A stretch of DNA of 64,000 nt from Desulfosarcina widdelii (GCF_009688965.1 NZ_AP021875.1:496001-560000); one strand, 5' to 3'. Positions 35,813-46,351 are shown, numbered from the stretch's first letter. Notes: generated from the letters alone by a model not told the origin. Program-made: numbers and translations.

Positions 35813-36350
35813 TATTTATTACAGTCTACTATGGTCCATTAAAATATCCATTGAATTAAGTTAAAGGTTGGAGTTCAGTAGCTCCGTCGCTCTCATGGCA
35901 AACTGGACCCAAACCTAAGAAGCTAATTAGAAAAGATATTTTAATCTGGAAAGCCAACTAATACTCTTTTTAGCTGATAGTATTATAAAGTACCGACTTA
36001 AGGATATGAAGAAACCTGCGGTGAGTTGTGTAAAGAGAAATTTTCATAAACTAAAAAGAAGGTCTACCGATACATTCACTTATAGTGTAAAATATTTAGG
36101 GTTAGTATTGGATCAGTTTTAATTGACAGATTGCGGTCAAGTATATTCACTATAACGAGCGGAAAGGTACAATTTAGAGAAATAAAATCAAAGTGTTCCT
36201 GGGATGAAAAAACCATTTTCATTATTGGGGACAGGTCATTTAATTTTTAGAATCAGTTAAGAGTCAAAATTTTGTTGGAAGAGACATATTAATATAACAT
36301 ATCAAAGATTTTAAAAACATTATTTTTGATGGTATTTGGAGCACATTATA
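35813..36350. other. Intergenic region, possibly decayed mobile DNA
   Basis: About 540 bp between the HpaB-like gene and the second crotonase gene, with stops in all frames. Patches of higher GC and phrases such as 'GGGGACAGGTCATTTAATTTTT'-like sequence near 36227 hint at old mobile DNA. Nothing specific can be named. Confidence 0.35.
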
Positions 36351-37127
36351 ATGAATGATATATTTATAAATAAATTGGACAAAATTTTTGAAATTAGGAT
36401 GGAATTCCCAAACAGTATGAATTCCTTAGAAAAGCAGCTTAGAACAAAATTATTAGTATCATTGGAGAAATTCTCGAATGATCCTGATAGCCGAGTAGCC
36501 GTCCTGACAGGAACTGGGAAAGCTTTTTGTTCAGGTGGTAGTCTAAAAGAGCTTAAAAATGGAATGACAGCCAATCAAGCTTTTGAATACATGACAGATG
36601 TTAACAGGATTATAAAAAAAATTGTAAACACAAAAAAGCCTATTATTGCATGCGTTAACGGTGCTGCGATAGGAGCTGGTTTTAATATAGCTCTTTCATG
36701 TGACTTGATAATCGCAAGTGATAAGGCAATATTTTCACAAGCGTTTGCTAAGGTTGGTCTAATCCCTGATCTTGGAGGATTATTTTTTTTGCATAGAATT
36801 ATTGGTATACATCGTGCCAAGGAGCTAATCTATACAGCGAGGATGATAAAGGCAGATGAAGCCCATCAAATGGGGCTTTTAAACTATGTAGTACCTGATA
36901 ATGATTTCAAAGAATTCTATCTGGATATTGCTAAGAAAATTGCCTCTGGTCCTCCTAAGGCATTCAAATTTGTTAAAGATATCCTTTCCAAGAGTGATCA
37001 ACTACAGCTAGATGAAGTCTTGCAATATGAAGCTTTTTCTCAATCTATGTGCATAACTTCAGATGACCTCAAAGAAGGAATTGAAGCTTTTTATAATAAA
37101 AGAAAACCAATATTTAATGGTCAATGA
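36351..37127 (+). CDS. Enoyl-CoA hydratase/isomerase family protein (isomerase-like active site)
   Basis: This 258-residue crotonase has oxyanion-hole segments 'GKAFCSGGSLKEL' and 'NGAAIGAGFNIALSCD'. Where hydratases have the first catalytic Glu, this protein has 'FSQAFAKVGLIPDLGG', with Ala at that place and Asp in 'IPD', as in enoyl-CoA isomerases (PaaG/ECI type). I infer a double-bond isomerase or another crotonase-type activity rather than a hydratase. GGAG lies 9 bp before the ATG at 36351; the frame is open slightly upstream to a TTG. Confidence 0.85.
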   Translation: MNDIFINKLDKIFEIRMEFPNSMNSLEKQLRTKLLVSLEKFSNDPDSRVAVLTGTGKAFCSGGSLKELKNGMTANQAFEYMTDVNRIIKKIVNTKKPIIACVNGAAIGAGFNIALSCDLIIASDKAIFSQAFAKVGLIPDLGGLFFLHRIIGIHRAKELIYTARMIKADEAHQMGLLNYVVPDNDFKEFYLDIAKKIASGPPKAFKFVKDILSKSDQLQLDEVLQYEAFSQSMCITSDDLKEGIEAFYNKRKPIFNGQ

Positions 37128-37248
37128 ATATTGTTATAATAGTACCAATGTGTCAACTCATTTTAACATTCGAACCGTTTTAAAAAGATATATTCTATTT
37201 TAATGCTATATATGGTACCTAAGAATTTTTATGGGTGAGGGAAAAGAA

Positions 37249-38430
37249 ATGATTCAAAAAAAAGCTGTTATAGTATCTGCTGTTAGAACTCCAATTTGTG
37301 ATTTTGGAGGTGGATTCAAAAATTTAAAAGCAGGTGACCTTTCTGCAATAGTAATGAGAGAAGCTATAAGCAGGGCTGGTATTAAGCCTTCAATGATTGA
37401 TGAGATAATTTGGGGATGCTGCCTACAAGACTTTGACGAACCAAACGTTGCAAGATGTAGCGCATTGAAAGCAAATATCCCGATTGAAGTCCCAGCGTTT
37501 ACAGTTCAAAGACAATGCTCTTCAGGTATGCAAGCAATACAAAACGCAGCACAACTAATCAGATATAGTGAAGCTGAAATAGTTCTATGCGGAGGGGTAG
37601 AAAGTTATAGCACTGCTCCATATGTTTTTAGAAAAGGGAGATGGGGAGCAAGATTAATGCACCAAACGATGGAAGATTCTATATGGAATCTTCTTTATTC
37701 CGGTGGTGAAATCATTATGGGGCAAACTGCAGAATTAATAGCAAAGAAATATTACATAACAAGAGAAGAAGCTGATGAAGTAGCATTGCGCAGTCACAAT
37801 AATGCAGAAAATGCTATAATCACAGGAAAATTTAAAGATGAAATTGTACCGGTTGAGATTCAGAGCGGTAAAGGAAAAACCAAGGTAATTGAACAAGATG
37901 AACATGTAAGATTCTCGATGACTCTTGAGGATCTAAATAAATTAAAGCCTGTTTTTGAAAAGGGTGGAATAGTAACTGCCGGTAATTCCTCTGGAATTAA
38001 TGACGGTGCAGCAGCACTTTTAGTAACTTCTGAAGATAAAGCTAACAAGCTAGGCTTAACAATCCTAGGAACAATTGGGGATTTCGCTGTAGCTGGTGTA
38101 GAGCCTAATTATATGGGAGAAGGGCCGATCCCTGCAGTAAGAAAACTACTTCAAAAATCAAAAGTTTCACTTAATGATATAAAATTGATAGAATTAAACG
38201 AAGCATTTGCTACTCAATATATTGCTTGCGAAAAAGAACTCGGGTTGAATAGAAATATTTGTAATGTTAACGGAAGCGGAGTTGCCTTAGGGCATCCAGT
38301 CGGATGCACTGGCGCTAGGATAGTTATATCATTGATATATGAAATGAAACGCCGTGAAGTTGATTTAGGCCTTGCTACATTATGTGCAGGGGGAGGTATG
38401 GGAACTGCTATTTTTGTAAGAAGAGATTAA
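37249..38430 (+). CDS. Acetyl-CoA acyltransferase (thiolase)
   Basis: This 393-residue thiolase has the nucleophile Cys90 in 'VQRQCSSGMQA', 'ELNEAFA', His349 in 'GHPVGCTGAR' and the proton-relay Cys379 in 'LCAGGGMG'. These match the Cys89/His348/Cys378 triad of known thiolases. I chose the second ATG (37249), which has GAGGG upstream, over 37231, which has none. It would cleave a 3-ketoacyl-CoA to acetyl-CoA as the last step of the pathway encoded here. Confidence 0.92.
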   Translation: MIQKKAVIVSAVRTPICDFGGGFKNLKAGDLSAIVMREAISRAGIKPSMIDEIIWGCCLQDFDEPNVARCSALKANIPIEVPAFTVQRQCSSGMQAIQNAAQLIRYSEAEIVLCGGVESYSTAPYVFRKGRWGARLMHQTMEDSIWNLLYSGGEIIMGQTAELIAKKYYITREEADEVALRSHNNAENAIITGKFKDEIVPVEIQSGKGKTKVIEQDEHVRFSMTLEDLNKLKPVFEKGGIVTAGNSSGINDGAAALLVTSEDKANKLGLTILGTIGDFAVAGVEPNYMGEGPIPAVRKLLQKSKVSLNDIKLIELNEAFATQYIACEKELGLNRNICNVNGSGVALGHPVGCTGARIVISLIYEMKRREVDLGLATLCAGGGMGTAIFVRRD

Positions 38431-38497
38431 AAGTTTTATACATATTAAACGATTTTTAACAATCTATTAATTAAACTAAAGAAAACAGGATAAAATT

Positions 38498-39349
38498 ATG
38501 GAAATTAAAAATATTTGCGTACTAGGTGCAGGATTAATGGGAAACGGAATTGCACAAGTATGTGCTAAAGCTGGGTATAATATATTTTTAAGAGATATTG
38601 AAAAAAATATTATTGATAAAGGAATAGAAAATATTAAAAAGCGTTTGTTAAGGGACCTTAATAAAGGTAAATTATCACAAAAGGATGTTAAAAAGATTTT
38701 AAATAGAATTAAACCTACAACGAATCTAAAAGAAGCTTGTGAAAACGCTGATATTGTCGTTGAAGTCGTAGTTGAAGTAATGGAAGTAAAAAAGGCACTA
38801 TTCACTGAATTAGAAAATATAACACCAAAACATTGTCTATTTTTTACAAATACGTCGGGGCTCAGCATTACTGAAATCGCATCAGTTACTAAAAGATCAG
38901 ACAAGTTTATAGGAACTCATTTTTTCAATCCTGTTCCCGTAATGAAACTGTTAGAGATCATTAAAGGATATGAAACGTCTGAACATACTCTAAATATTGC
39001 AAAAAAATGGAGTGAAAGTATTGGTAAAGAAGTAATAGTTGTCAATGAAGCTCCAGCATTTGCCGTCAATAGACTGCTATGTACGATGTTAAACGAAGCG
39101 TTCTATGCTTTAGGGGAAAACATTGCTAGTGCGGAAGATATAGATAGAGGTATGGTGCTTGGATGTAATCATCCGATCGGACCTTTAGCATTATCCGACC
39201 TTATTGGTTTAGAAACTTTGCTACACGTTATTGAAGGATTGCATTCGGAACTTGGCGACAAGTATAAACCGGCACCATTACTTAAAAAGCTTGTTAGGGC
39301 AGGAAGATATGGTAGAAAAACTGGCAAGGGTGTTTATGATTACACATAA
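38498..39349 (+). CDS. 3-hydroxyacyl-CoA dehydrogenase (3-hydroxybutyryl-CoA dehydrogenase type)
   Basis: This 283-residue protein is the standard length for single-domain HBDH. It has the Rossmann NAD motif '[13 protein letters not shown]', the catalytic '[16 protein letters not shown]' His region, and the C-terminal '[10 protein letters not shown]'-type helix ('[17 protein letters not shown]') and '[17 protein letters not shown]'. It oxidises the 3-hydroxyacyl-CoA produced by the crotonase for the thiolase. AGGA precedes the start. Confidence 0.92.
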   Translation: MEIKNICVLGAGLMGNGIAQVCAKAGYNIFLRDIEKNIIDKGIENIKKRLLRDLNKGKLSQKDVKKILNRIKPTTNLKEACENADIVVEVVVEVMEVKKALFTELENITPKHCLFFTNTSGLSITEIASVTKRSDKFIGTHFFNPVPVMKLLEIIKGYETSEHTLNIAKKWSESIGKEVIVVNEAPAFAVNRLLCTMLNEAFYALGENIASAEDIDRGMVLGCNHPIGPLALSDLIGLETLLHVIEGLHSELGDKYKPAPLLKKLVRAGRYGRKTGKGVYDYT

Positions 39350-39526
39350 TTATATGTGTGAGAGTTGTTTAAATTAAAAGTGATTATTCGAACTAAAATT
39401 TGAATAGAAGGTACTTTAATTAATTTTTTGCCGACTCGTAATTTTATATAACAGAGATCAAAGCATTGTCATTGACGATAACCGTTTCATTGATAGTTTA
39501 AAGTTGACTCTTTTTGTTTGCTGTTT

Positions 39527-40370
39527 TTAGCAACGGTTATAGCTGGTCCAAGTGGAAATGATCTCATACCGATAGCATGGCAGATGCTTTTTACTCAAAT
39601 AGCAAAAGACACCTTTTCTATCGCGTTTAAGAATTGCGTTAAACAATTCGGAGGTGATTCTGTGGATATCGTCACGTGAGTATTCCTTGCGTAAGTGATT
39701 GACCAATAGATAAGACAAATACTGTTTGTCGATCCGTTTATAGGCATGCATTTTATCAGTTTTCATATACGCTCGCTTATCGTTAAACCGATCTATAATT
39801 GCCGAAAGGTGTACGATACTGTAGATGGAATGCATCGCATAACTCATCGGGCTATTGCGTTCAAGGGCAAACTGCACTTATAGTTTTTGAGCGCCGCGAC
39901 CTCGTTTGTGGAAAATGCTATTTTTGTATAGCGGTTTGCCGCCAACGTACGTTTAGTCCAGTTCGACAATTCCGTTCAAAGGGAGCACCAGTCCTGATCC
40001 CGGATCCATCAAGGCTCGGATGGCATGCACCAGTTTCCATGTGCGTTTTTTTTTTGTGATAATCTGATCAGTTTGCCCAAATACACTGAGGAGTGCCTTT
40101 GCTGAAATTGATGATCAAGTAACTGGCCAACAGTTATTTGGACAACGGCAATTTGGTGTTGTGTATGGGTGTTTTAGTGGTAATCTCAAAATGCCTTTTG
40201 AAGCGGCCGCATTCGTAAACGCCTTTTCGTACGCTGGCACCTTACAGGTAGTAAGATTTTTGACAATGGAAATACTAGCAAATACAGCCATAACTACATG
40301 GAATGGATTCAAAGAACCGCCAACAGGCTCCTTCATCCGGGAACCGTTTGTTGAGTTGATCAATTTTCAT
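39527..40370 (-). pseudogene. Decayed IS1595-family transposase (ISXO2-like type)
   Basis: On the minus strand fragments in different frames line up with an IS1595/ISXO2-like transposase: 'MKIDQLNKRFPDEGACW', later 'KTWKLVHAIRALMDPG'-like sequence, 'LPLNGIVELD', stop, 'TYVGGKPLYKN', 'KRGRGAQK', stop, 'FALERN', and near the end 'SVNH'-like, 'KEYSRDDIHR', 'YLSKKHLPCYRYE'. Multiple stops and frameshifts show an old inactive copy. It is a different subgroup from the intact IS1595 element at 22.4 kb. A second fragment of the same kind lies at 46.6 kb. Confidence 0.75.
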
Positions 40371-40491
40371 TTTATCGCCACCTTTGTTGTTTAAAGGAGA
40401 TCATAATAACTGCCTGTAATTGATACGGTCAATAGGTGACCTTAATCTTTGTTAAAGACTCGAATTATAAAATACCTCAATAATAACTATA

Positions 40492-40959
40492 ATGATTGAT
40501 AATTTGCCAAAAAAAATTAAGGTTTTTAATTTTGAAGTAAAGCGATCCAAAATTGCTGAATTCGCAATTGCTACTCATTCCCATGAAATAAAATATTTTT
40601 TTAATAAAGATGTGGCAAATAATTTCCAATTACAGGACATTCCTATACCACTTACTTTCGGGACTGTTGCAGAACTTTATAATGGAATTGGGAATATTTT
40701 AATTGACGTTTTTAATTTGAGTAGAAACACAGCTTTAATTCACGTTGGCCATTCTTTTGTGTACCACAAACCTGTCTATGCTAATGATATATTAAAAGGT
40801 GTAACTCATCTTACAGATATTACTTTAAAGAAAAAAAGAACTATTTTCAAAATGAAAACAACTTTTTGGAATCAATACAATATACTGGTATTAGAAAGCA
40901 GATGGGTTATTCTCACGAATAATACTACTGCCCAAAAAAATAATATCGGATTTAAATGA
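40492..40959 (+). CDS. MaoC-like N-terminal (FAS1-type dehydratase) hydratase subunit
   Basis: This 155-residue hot-dog-fold protein resembles the N-terminal dehydratase domain of MaoC-type hydratases (HadA/HtdA-like): 'SKIAEFAIATHSHEI' near the start, 'IPIPLTFGTV', and 'LIHVGHSFVYHKPVYANDIL'. This half normally lacks catalytic residues and pairs with a MaoC half. The second half is encoded about 540 bp downstream, with a decayed IS3-type sequence in between. The start codon has no clear ribosome-binding site. Confidence 0.7.
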   Translation: MIDNLPKKIKVFNFEVKRSKIAEFAIATHSHEIKYFFNKDVANNFQLQDIPIPLTFGTVAELYNGIGNILIDVFNLSRNTALIHVGHSFVYHKPVYANDILKGVTHLTDITLKKKRTIFKMKTTFWNQYNILVLESRWVILTNNTTAQKNNIGFK

Positions 40960-41496
40960 GTAAAAATCTAAATTGTAACACTCCTATAAAATATTCTTTT
41001 ACTATATTAAAGAAGCTGTTCAGGTGAATCACTGTGGTAGGTAATGTCTCTGTTTTTACTTTGTTAGGTGGATGTCATTGTTTAACAATGGCAACCGGAA
41101 GACAAGTATAGTCTTCGAATTGCCACGATCTTGATTCTTATGATAAAGATTATAGACTTTGCAAAGCCTTTTTTTGAGGAGATGAGTTACTGTAGTTAAA
41201 CCTTGATAAAGCTCCTAACTGAGGTTCTTTTGGTACAGTTATGCATCCTAATCGAGAGAAGTGGACCCCAAAATCTGGATAGTGCTGAGTTAAGAATCAA
41301 GACAAATTCTTAGAAGGATCTGACAATTGGGAAAAAGCCAATGACAAATACATTCCAAAGTTAAAAGCTAAAGTGGTTCTGGTATTCATTCAGAACGACG
41401 ATAACATTTCACAGATTGCCAGCTGGTTGCGTTTCCAAACCTTATATTCTAAATGCTCAAAGAATAAGTTGCTTTTACATATGGTCAGGATCTAAA
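40960..41496. mobile_element. Intergenic region with an IS3-type OrfA remnant (about 41260-41480)
   Basis: Near 41265 'AGTGGACCCCAAAATCTGG' resembles an IS3-family end. After it 'MGKKPMTNTFQS' and, in another frame, 'KLKAKVVLVFIQNDDNISQIA' resemble the N-terminus and HTH of an IS3-type OrfA. The fragment stops after about 200 bp. It splits the two hydratase-subunit genes. The first 280 bp of the gap has no recognisable gene. Confidence 0.55.
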
Positions 41497-41856
41497 ATGA
41501 ATTGCGATGAATCGAGGGAATATATTAAGATAGAGCTTTGCCAACTAGTTCGTTATGCACATGCATCATATGATTTTAATCCTATACACACAAACAAAGA
41601 TCAAGCGAATAAAATTGGACTTCATAATGTAATTGCCCATGGGATGTATATTATGGGTATTGCTGCGATAGAACTTACAAAACGTTTTGGTATTAACCAC
41701 ATAAAAGAATTTTCCGCTAGATTTACATCAATGACCTTTCCAGGTGAAAAGATAAAAACAATTTGTACTATAGAAAAGAATAGTTTATCGGGTGAAATTA
41801 AAGTAATAAATATAAATGAGGAAATTAAACTGATTGGCACTTTTAATCTTAAATAG
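41497..41856 (+). CDS. MaoC-like catalytic hydratase subunit
   Basis: This 119-residue single hot-dog protein has the (R)-specific hydratase motif as 'YAHASYDFNPIHTNKDQA', with the catalytic Asp and His in place of the usual SGDxNPIH (Gly is Tyr here), followed by 'VIAHGMYIMG'. With the upstream FAS1-type subunit it probably forms a HadAB-like heterodimer that hydrates a 2-enoyl-CoA. The frame is open upstream into IS-like sequence; the ATG at 41497, with AGGA 6 bp upstream, fits the domain start. Confidence 0.8.
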   Translation: MNCDESREYIKIELCQLVRYAHASYDFNPIHTNKDQANKIGLHNVIAHGMYIMGIAAIELTKRFGINHIKEFSARFTSMTFPGEKIKTICTIEKNSLSGEIKVININEEIKLIGTFNLK

Positions 41857-41959
41857 TAAATCTATTTGATTCAAAAAAAGGGATCGATTAGTTAACCCTT
41901 TGATAAGTTTCAGTCCAAAGAACCACTATTATCCCTAAAAAAATTTTTAAGGAGTGTTT

Positions 41960-42943
41960 ATGAAAAGTTGGATTGTGAAAACAATCGGAAATCCAAATAA
42001 TGCTCTTGAGTTAGCTGAAATGGAAATTCCAAATATTACTGATGATGAAGTTCTAATAGGCGTCAACGCAGCTGCTCTTAATTTTTTTGATATCTTGCAA
42101 TGCCAAGGAAAGTATCAAGAAAAACATAAATTACCCTTTACTATTGGAGCTGAGATTGCAGGAGTTGTTAAAGCAGTTGGTAAAAACACCCCATTTAAAA
42201 TTGGAGATAGAGTATCTGCCATGCCGGAACTTCCAAAAGGTGGTCTTTCTGAAATGGTTGCAGTTAATCATGCAAGAGTATTTCCTATTCCAGATAGTCT
42301 AGCTTTTTCTGAAGCAGCATCAATGATGATAACTTTTCATACAGCGTACTATGCGCTTCATACTTGTGGAAAAATAAAAAAGGGTGAAATTTTGATCGTT
42401 CATGGTGGTGCAGGAGGAGTTGGATCCGCTGCAATACAGATAGGAAAAGAAATCGGTGCAATTGTTTACGCTACGGAAAATGGAGATAATAAGGCCACTG
42501 TCTGTAAAGATATAGGAGCTGACGTTGCTATTAATATTTCGTCAACAGATTTTATTGAATTCGTTAAAAAAGAGACAGAAGGAAAAGGTGCAGATCTAAT
42601 TTTCGACCCCGTTGGCGGAGATGTTTTTGATAAATCAAGAAAGTGTATCTCATTTTTTGGAAGAATATTGGCAATAGGATTTGCTAGCGGGAAAATACCT
42701 GAGGTTCCTTTAAATCATATTTTAATTAAAAATTACTCTGTAGTTGGTGTTCATTGGGGATTATTTGCTAAGATTTATCCAGAGAAAATAAAAAAAGAGC
42801 ATCAAAATATAATGCATCTATATGAAAAAAAAGCAATCAAACCGATAATATACAAAGAATTTGAATTTATCGACCTACAAAATGCCCTTGAGCTATTATC
42901 AGAAGGAAAATGCTATGGTAAACTTGTAATCAAAGTCAAATGA
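41960..42943 (+). CDS. Quinone oxidoreductase-like MDR (zinc-free alcohol dehydrogenase family)
   Basis: This 327-residue medium-chain dehydrogenase/reductase has the GroES-like domain ('LNFFDILQCQGKYQEKHKLPFTIG', 'EIAGVVKAVG') and the NADPH-binding 'VHGGAGGVGSAAIQIGKEIG'. No zinc-binding Cys/His set is seen, so it belongs with QOR-type reductases. The ATG at 41960 has AAGGAG 5 bp upstream. In this setting it may reduce an enoyl-CoA or quinone-like intermediate; that is inference. Confidence 0.88.
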   Translation: MKSWIVKTIGNPNNALELAEMEIPNITDDEVLIGVNAAALNFFDILQCQGKYQEKHKLPFTIGAEIAGVVKAVGKNTPFKIGDRVSAMPELPKGGLSEMVAVNHARVFPIPDSLAFSEAASMMITFHTAYYALHTCGKIKKGEILIVHGGAGGVGSAAIQIGKEIGAIVYATENGDNKATVCKDIGADVAINISSTDFIEFVKKETEGKGADLIFDPVGGDVFDKSRKCISFFGRILAIGFASGKIPEVPLNHILIKNYSVVGVHWGLFAKIYPEKIKKEHQNIMHLYEKKAIKPIIYKEFEFIDLQNALELLSEGKCYGKLVIKVK

Positions 42944-43730
42944 GTAATTATTTCTACAAAACATTAGTGTTTTTAACAATTTTTTGTTATTGTTTCATTG
43001 AATCAGTTTGTATGATAGGAATATTAAGTCTTATTATCTAAAAATTATCATGAAACTAATAATCAGATTGTCTACATTGCATGTTTTTACTTCTCAGAAT
43101 AAATATTTTAATTCAATAACTAGAGCCAGTTGAATAACAAGTTTTTTTCCATCACACTTGGGTTGTTGAAGATAAACCTCCTAATGGAACGAAAAACAAA
43201 TTGAACTAAAAGAATCTTTCCTCTGTGAAAAACAAAAAAAAAATGGTGGTCAGCCACCGCTTCAGGTTCATTACCAGGAAGATTAATATTTTAATACTGT
43301 AGGGCTGACCAGTCAGTCACTGATAAATATATATTGCAGGGTGACGGTATCGTATAATTGCCTGAATTGTGTAAAAAATCAGCGGGTTTTAGGGTTCTTC
43401 GAACTGTTGCCAGGGAATCAGTTCTGCAAAAATCATACTTGGTGAACTGTGCAACTCTTTAAAAGTCAGCTGGGATCGTAAGAGCTAATTTCTGGAAACT
43501 ATATAAATGACATTAAGTTATTGGGGTCAAAAGCCAAAATCAAAGGAATGTTCATGTAAAAAGAGATTTAAACGTTTAAATTAAAATATTAGGTATTTGC
43601 AAGGTAAACTTACCCAAAAATTTGAGAAAAAAATCATAATTTATTCCATTTCAAGTCGCGAAAGAATAAAATATTCCTTGAACTTAGGGGTTCCATATAT
43701 CGTATGATTCCTATTTTTTAATAAAAGAAA
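42944..43730. other. Long gene-free stretch between the MDR gene and the sigma-54 activator
   Basis: Nearly 790 bp with stops in all frames. TGGTCAGCC at 43246 and GGCTGACCA at 43303 form a 9-bp inverted repeat, the upstream copy inside a small hairpin (GGTGG-TCAG-CCACC). The GC-richer part near 43330-43470 looks like decayed inserted DNA. The two neighbouring genes converge here, so terminators are expected, but none is clear-cut. Confidence 0.35.
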
Positions 43731-45845
43731 TCAACTTTTAAATTTAGACATTATTCCATATTTATTAAGTTTTCTGATAATCGTCGACTGGTGGCAATTG
43801 AGAATTTTTGCAACTTTTCTAGAACTGCGATAGCGCTCATAAAGTGTTTCTAATTTATCTATATCGTTGTTACCATATTGACTACTCTTGTGGATGTATA
43901 TATTTTTCATTCTTTCAGGAAATACATCTGCAGTAATAAGATCAGTTGTAGAAAGTACAACAACTCTTTCCAGAAAATTTTTAAGTTCTCTTACATTACC
44001 TGGCCATTTATATGTTAATAGTTGATCCATCATTGATGTATCAATATGCTTTTTTCTGTTATATTTTTTATTGAGCTGTTCTACGAATTTCAACGCTAAT
44101 AATTCTATGTCCTCGGGTCTTTCCCTTAGAGGAGGAATATAGATATTTATAACATTTAACCTATAATATAGATCAGAACGAAATTTTCCTTCTTTAACAA
44201 GATCTTGAATATCTGCATTAGTGGCAGCAATAACACGAGCATCAACCTCAAAAGATTTCGTTCCACCTACTCTGGTAACAGACCTTTCTTGAAGAACTCT
44301 CAATAGTCCAACAGCCATTCTATGTGATAATTCACCGATTTCATCCATAAGGAGAGAACCACCATCTGCCATCTCGAAAACGCCAGGCTTACCTTTTTTT
44401 TTGGCACCAGTAAATGCACCATCCTCATATCCAAATAATTCCGATTCAATAAGAGGTTCAGGTATGGCACCACAATTTATCTTTATAAACGGACCTTTTT
44501 TTCGATGGCTTGCCTTATGGATCATATGTGCGATTACTTCTTTTCCGACGCCAGATTCACCAGTTATAATTACGGTGGAGTCAAACTGTGAAACTTGCAA
44601 AGCAATTTCAACTACTCGCCTCATTTCGTCACTTTGAGCAATAACATTTAAGCTTGCAAGTTTTTCAGCCCTTAATTTTGTCACTTCTTGAATGACTCGT
44701 TCTTTTTCAATATTGATTCTGTCAACCTCATACTTTAGCTTATTTAATTCGGTTAGATCACGACAGTTTGTTACAACCATAGTAATCCTTTTTCCCGTAG
44801 AATCAAAAATAGGTGAACTTGTAACCAACATTTTTTTTCCGGTATAAACCTTTTGAACTACAGAGATGGGTTTGCCTAATTTTAGTTGAGAAAATGTTGG
44901 GCATATATCTATTATTCCGTCTCTAAGCAATTCTCTTACTGTACGACCGACGATTTGATCAGGCTTAATGTTAGTAATACGGGCATACGCGTTATTAATA
45001 CGTATCATTTTCCCTAAGCCATCACTGAAAACGATGCCATCAAAAGAAGACTCTATTAAGGTATCATATTCTGCATTGAGTTGTTTTATGTTATCTAAAT
45101 TTTTATATATTTGTTCTATGCTCTCAGTCTCCTGTAAAATAGCTACCGCTCCTAGAACTTTGCCATTGCTAAAAATGGGGGATAAGTTACTATATAGCAC
45201 TCTGTTGTTAACAATTAATTTTTCACCTTTGATCGCTTTTTTGGAATCGAATACTTCATCAATATTATTATACTGAAGTAAATCAGTAATATGTAAACCC
45301 TTGACCTTATTTTCATTTAGTTGCAACATTTTTTGGCCAATATTGTTTATAAATACACATTTTTTGTTTTTATTAAAGGCAATTATTCCATAATCTATGC
45401 TTTTTAAAATTGCTTCAAAACTACCAACTAAGTCATCTGTCAAAAGTCTTAGAGCATTAACTAAATTTGTGTTTGTCCAAATACCTACAACACATCCAAA
45501 ATCATCGACTACTGGAAGCAGATTTAATCCACTAGAAAAACATAATTGTATGACATCGTCTAAAGAATCTCGTTCATGTATTGTGTAAACATTTGGAATC
45601 GATAAATCTTTGACAAAAAAGTTTGGATCAGTAAAGTTATAAACTTTATGTAAAATATCTGTTACAGTAATAATTCCTGATAGCTTATCATTTAAATCTT
45701 TCACTATAGCGCTATTGATACGATTATCAGCTAAAATTTTTGATGCATTTTTTAATTTGTCTGTTTCTTTTAAAGAAACTGGATTGGTGGTCATGAAATC
45801 TTTTACAAGAATTTCTTTACTTAATGGAGATGAAAGATTTTTCAT
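43731..45845 (-). CDS. Sigma-54-dependent activator with CBS pair and two PAS domains
   Basis: This 704-residue regulator reads as a CBS pair (about residues 10-130: 'VKDFMTTNPVSLKETDKL', 'VVGIWTNTNLVNAL'), PAS 1 (about 145-250), PAS 2 (about 265-385), a short coiled linker, an AAA+ domain and a Fis-type HTH (about 665-700). The AAA+ domain has Walker A 'GESGVGKE' (about 428), the sigma-54 contact loop 'GAFTGA' (about 475) and Walker B 'LLMDEIGEL'. CBS pairs often sense adenine nucleotides or CoA-like ligands. It lies inside the AT-rich island, so it is the likely activator of the two sigma-54 promoters there. Confidence 0.93.
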   Translation of the reverse strand: MKNLSSPLSKEILVKDFMTTNPVSLKETDKLKNASKILADNRINSAIVKDLNDKLSGIITVTDILHKVYNFTDPNFFVKDLSIPNVYTIHERDSLDDVIQLCFSSGLNLLPVVDDFGCVVGIWTNTNLVNALRLLTDDLVGSFEAILKSIDYGIIAFNKNKKCVFINNIGQKMLQLNENKVKGLHITDLLQYNNIDEVFDSKKAIKGEKLIVNNRVLYSNLSPIFSNGKVLGAVAILQETESIEQIYKNLDNIKQLNAEYDTLIESSFDGIVFSDGLGKMIRINNAYARITNIKPDQIVGRTVRELLRDGIIDICPTFSQLKLGKPISVVQKVYTGKKMLVTSSPIFDSTGKRITMVVTNCRDLTELNKLKYEVDRINIEKERVIQEVTKLRAEKLASLNVIAQSDEMRRVVEIALQVSQFDSTVIITGESGVGKEVIAHMIHKASHRKKGPFIKINCGAIPEPLIESELFGYEDGAFTGAKKKGKPGVFEMADGGSLLMDEIGELSHRMAVGLLRVLQERSVTRVGGTKSFEVDARVIAATNADIQDLVKEGKFRSDLYYRLNVINIYIPPLRERPEDIELLALKFVEQLNKKYNRKKHIDTSMMDQLLTYKWPGNVRELKNFLERVVVLSTTDLITADVFPERMKNIYIHKSSQYGNNDIDKLETLYERYRSSRKVAKILNCHQSTIIRKLNKYGIMSKFKS

Positions 45846-46012
45846 GGATAGAATATTCCTATAATAGGTACTAAGTTAAAATTGAGTATTAAAGTTAAAA
45901 ATATCACAATTTCCTTTTAATTATTTTAAAAATATTCAGATCAATATATTATATTAGAATAGACGACAGATATAATATGGATTTATTTAAATCAAAACTG
46001 TAACCAAAACCA

Positions 46013-46303
46013 ATGCAGAAATTTAAAGAGAGGGTGGCAAATCGAAATCTTCCTCCTCTGGATAAAATAGGATATGAGTATCAACTCATTTACTATAACT
46101 TTCCGAAATGCATTGATGATGCAGCTTTAATGGCCCTGATCGCGTATCTGCTTTTGTGTCTGTTCAAATGGCTGAAAAAGGTATCAAAACTCCTTCAAAA
46201 TGTCTTACGAATTCTAAAAATCAATCCGCTTCGGAAGTGTTCCTTAAAAGAAGTTTTTAAAAAGTCCTTTAGTAATAAAAATAATTCTAAAAATGACAGT
46301 TAG
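46013..46303 (+). pseudogene. Possible transposase C-terminal remnant
   Basis: A 96-codon frame ends in a Lys/Ser-rich tail. The core 'CIDDAALMALIAYLLLCLFKWLKKVS' resembles the hydrophobic C-terminal helix of DDE transposases. I cannot assign a family, and no RBS is present. It sits just upstream of the second GATGC cluster in the space divergent from the sigma-54 activator gene, and is more likely a mobile-DNA remnant than an active gene. Confidence 0.35.
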
Positions 46304-46351
46304 TTAAAAACATATTATACTTAGTAGATTTTATATCATAAAATCAATAAT

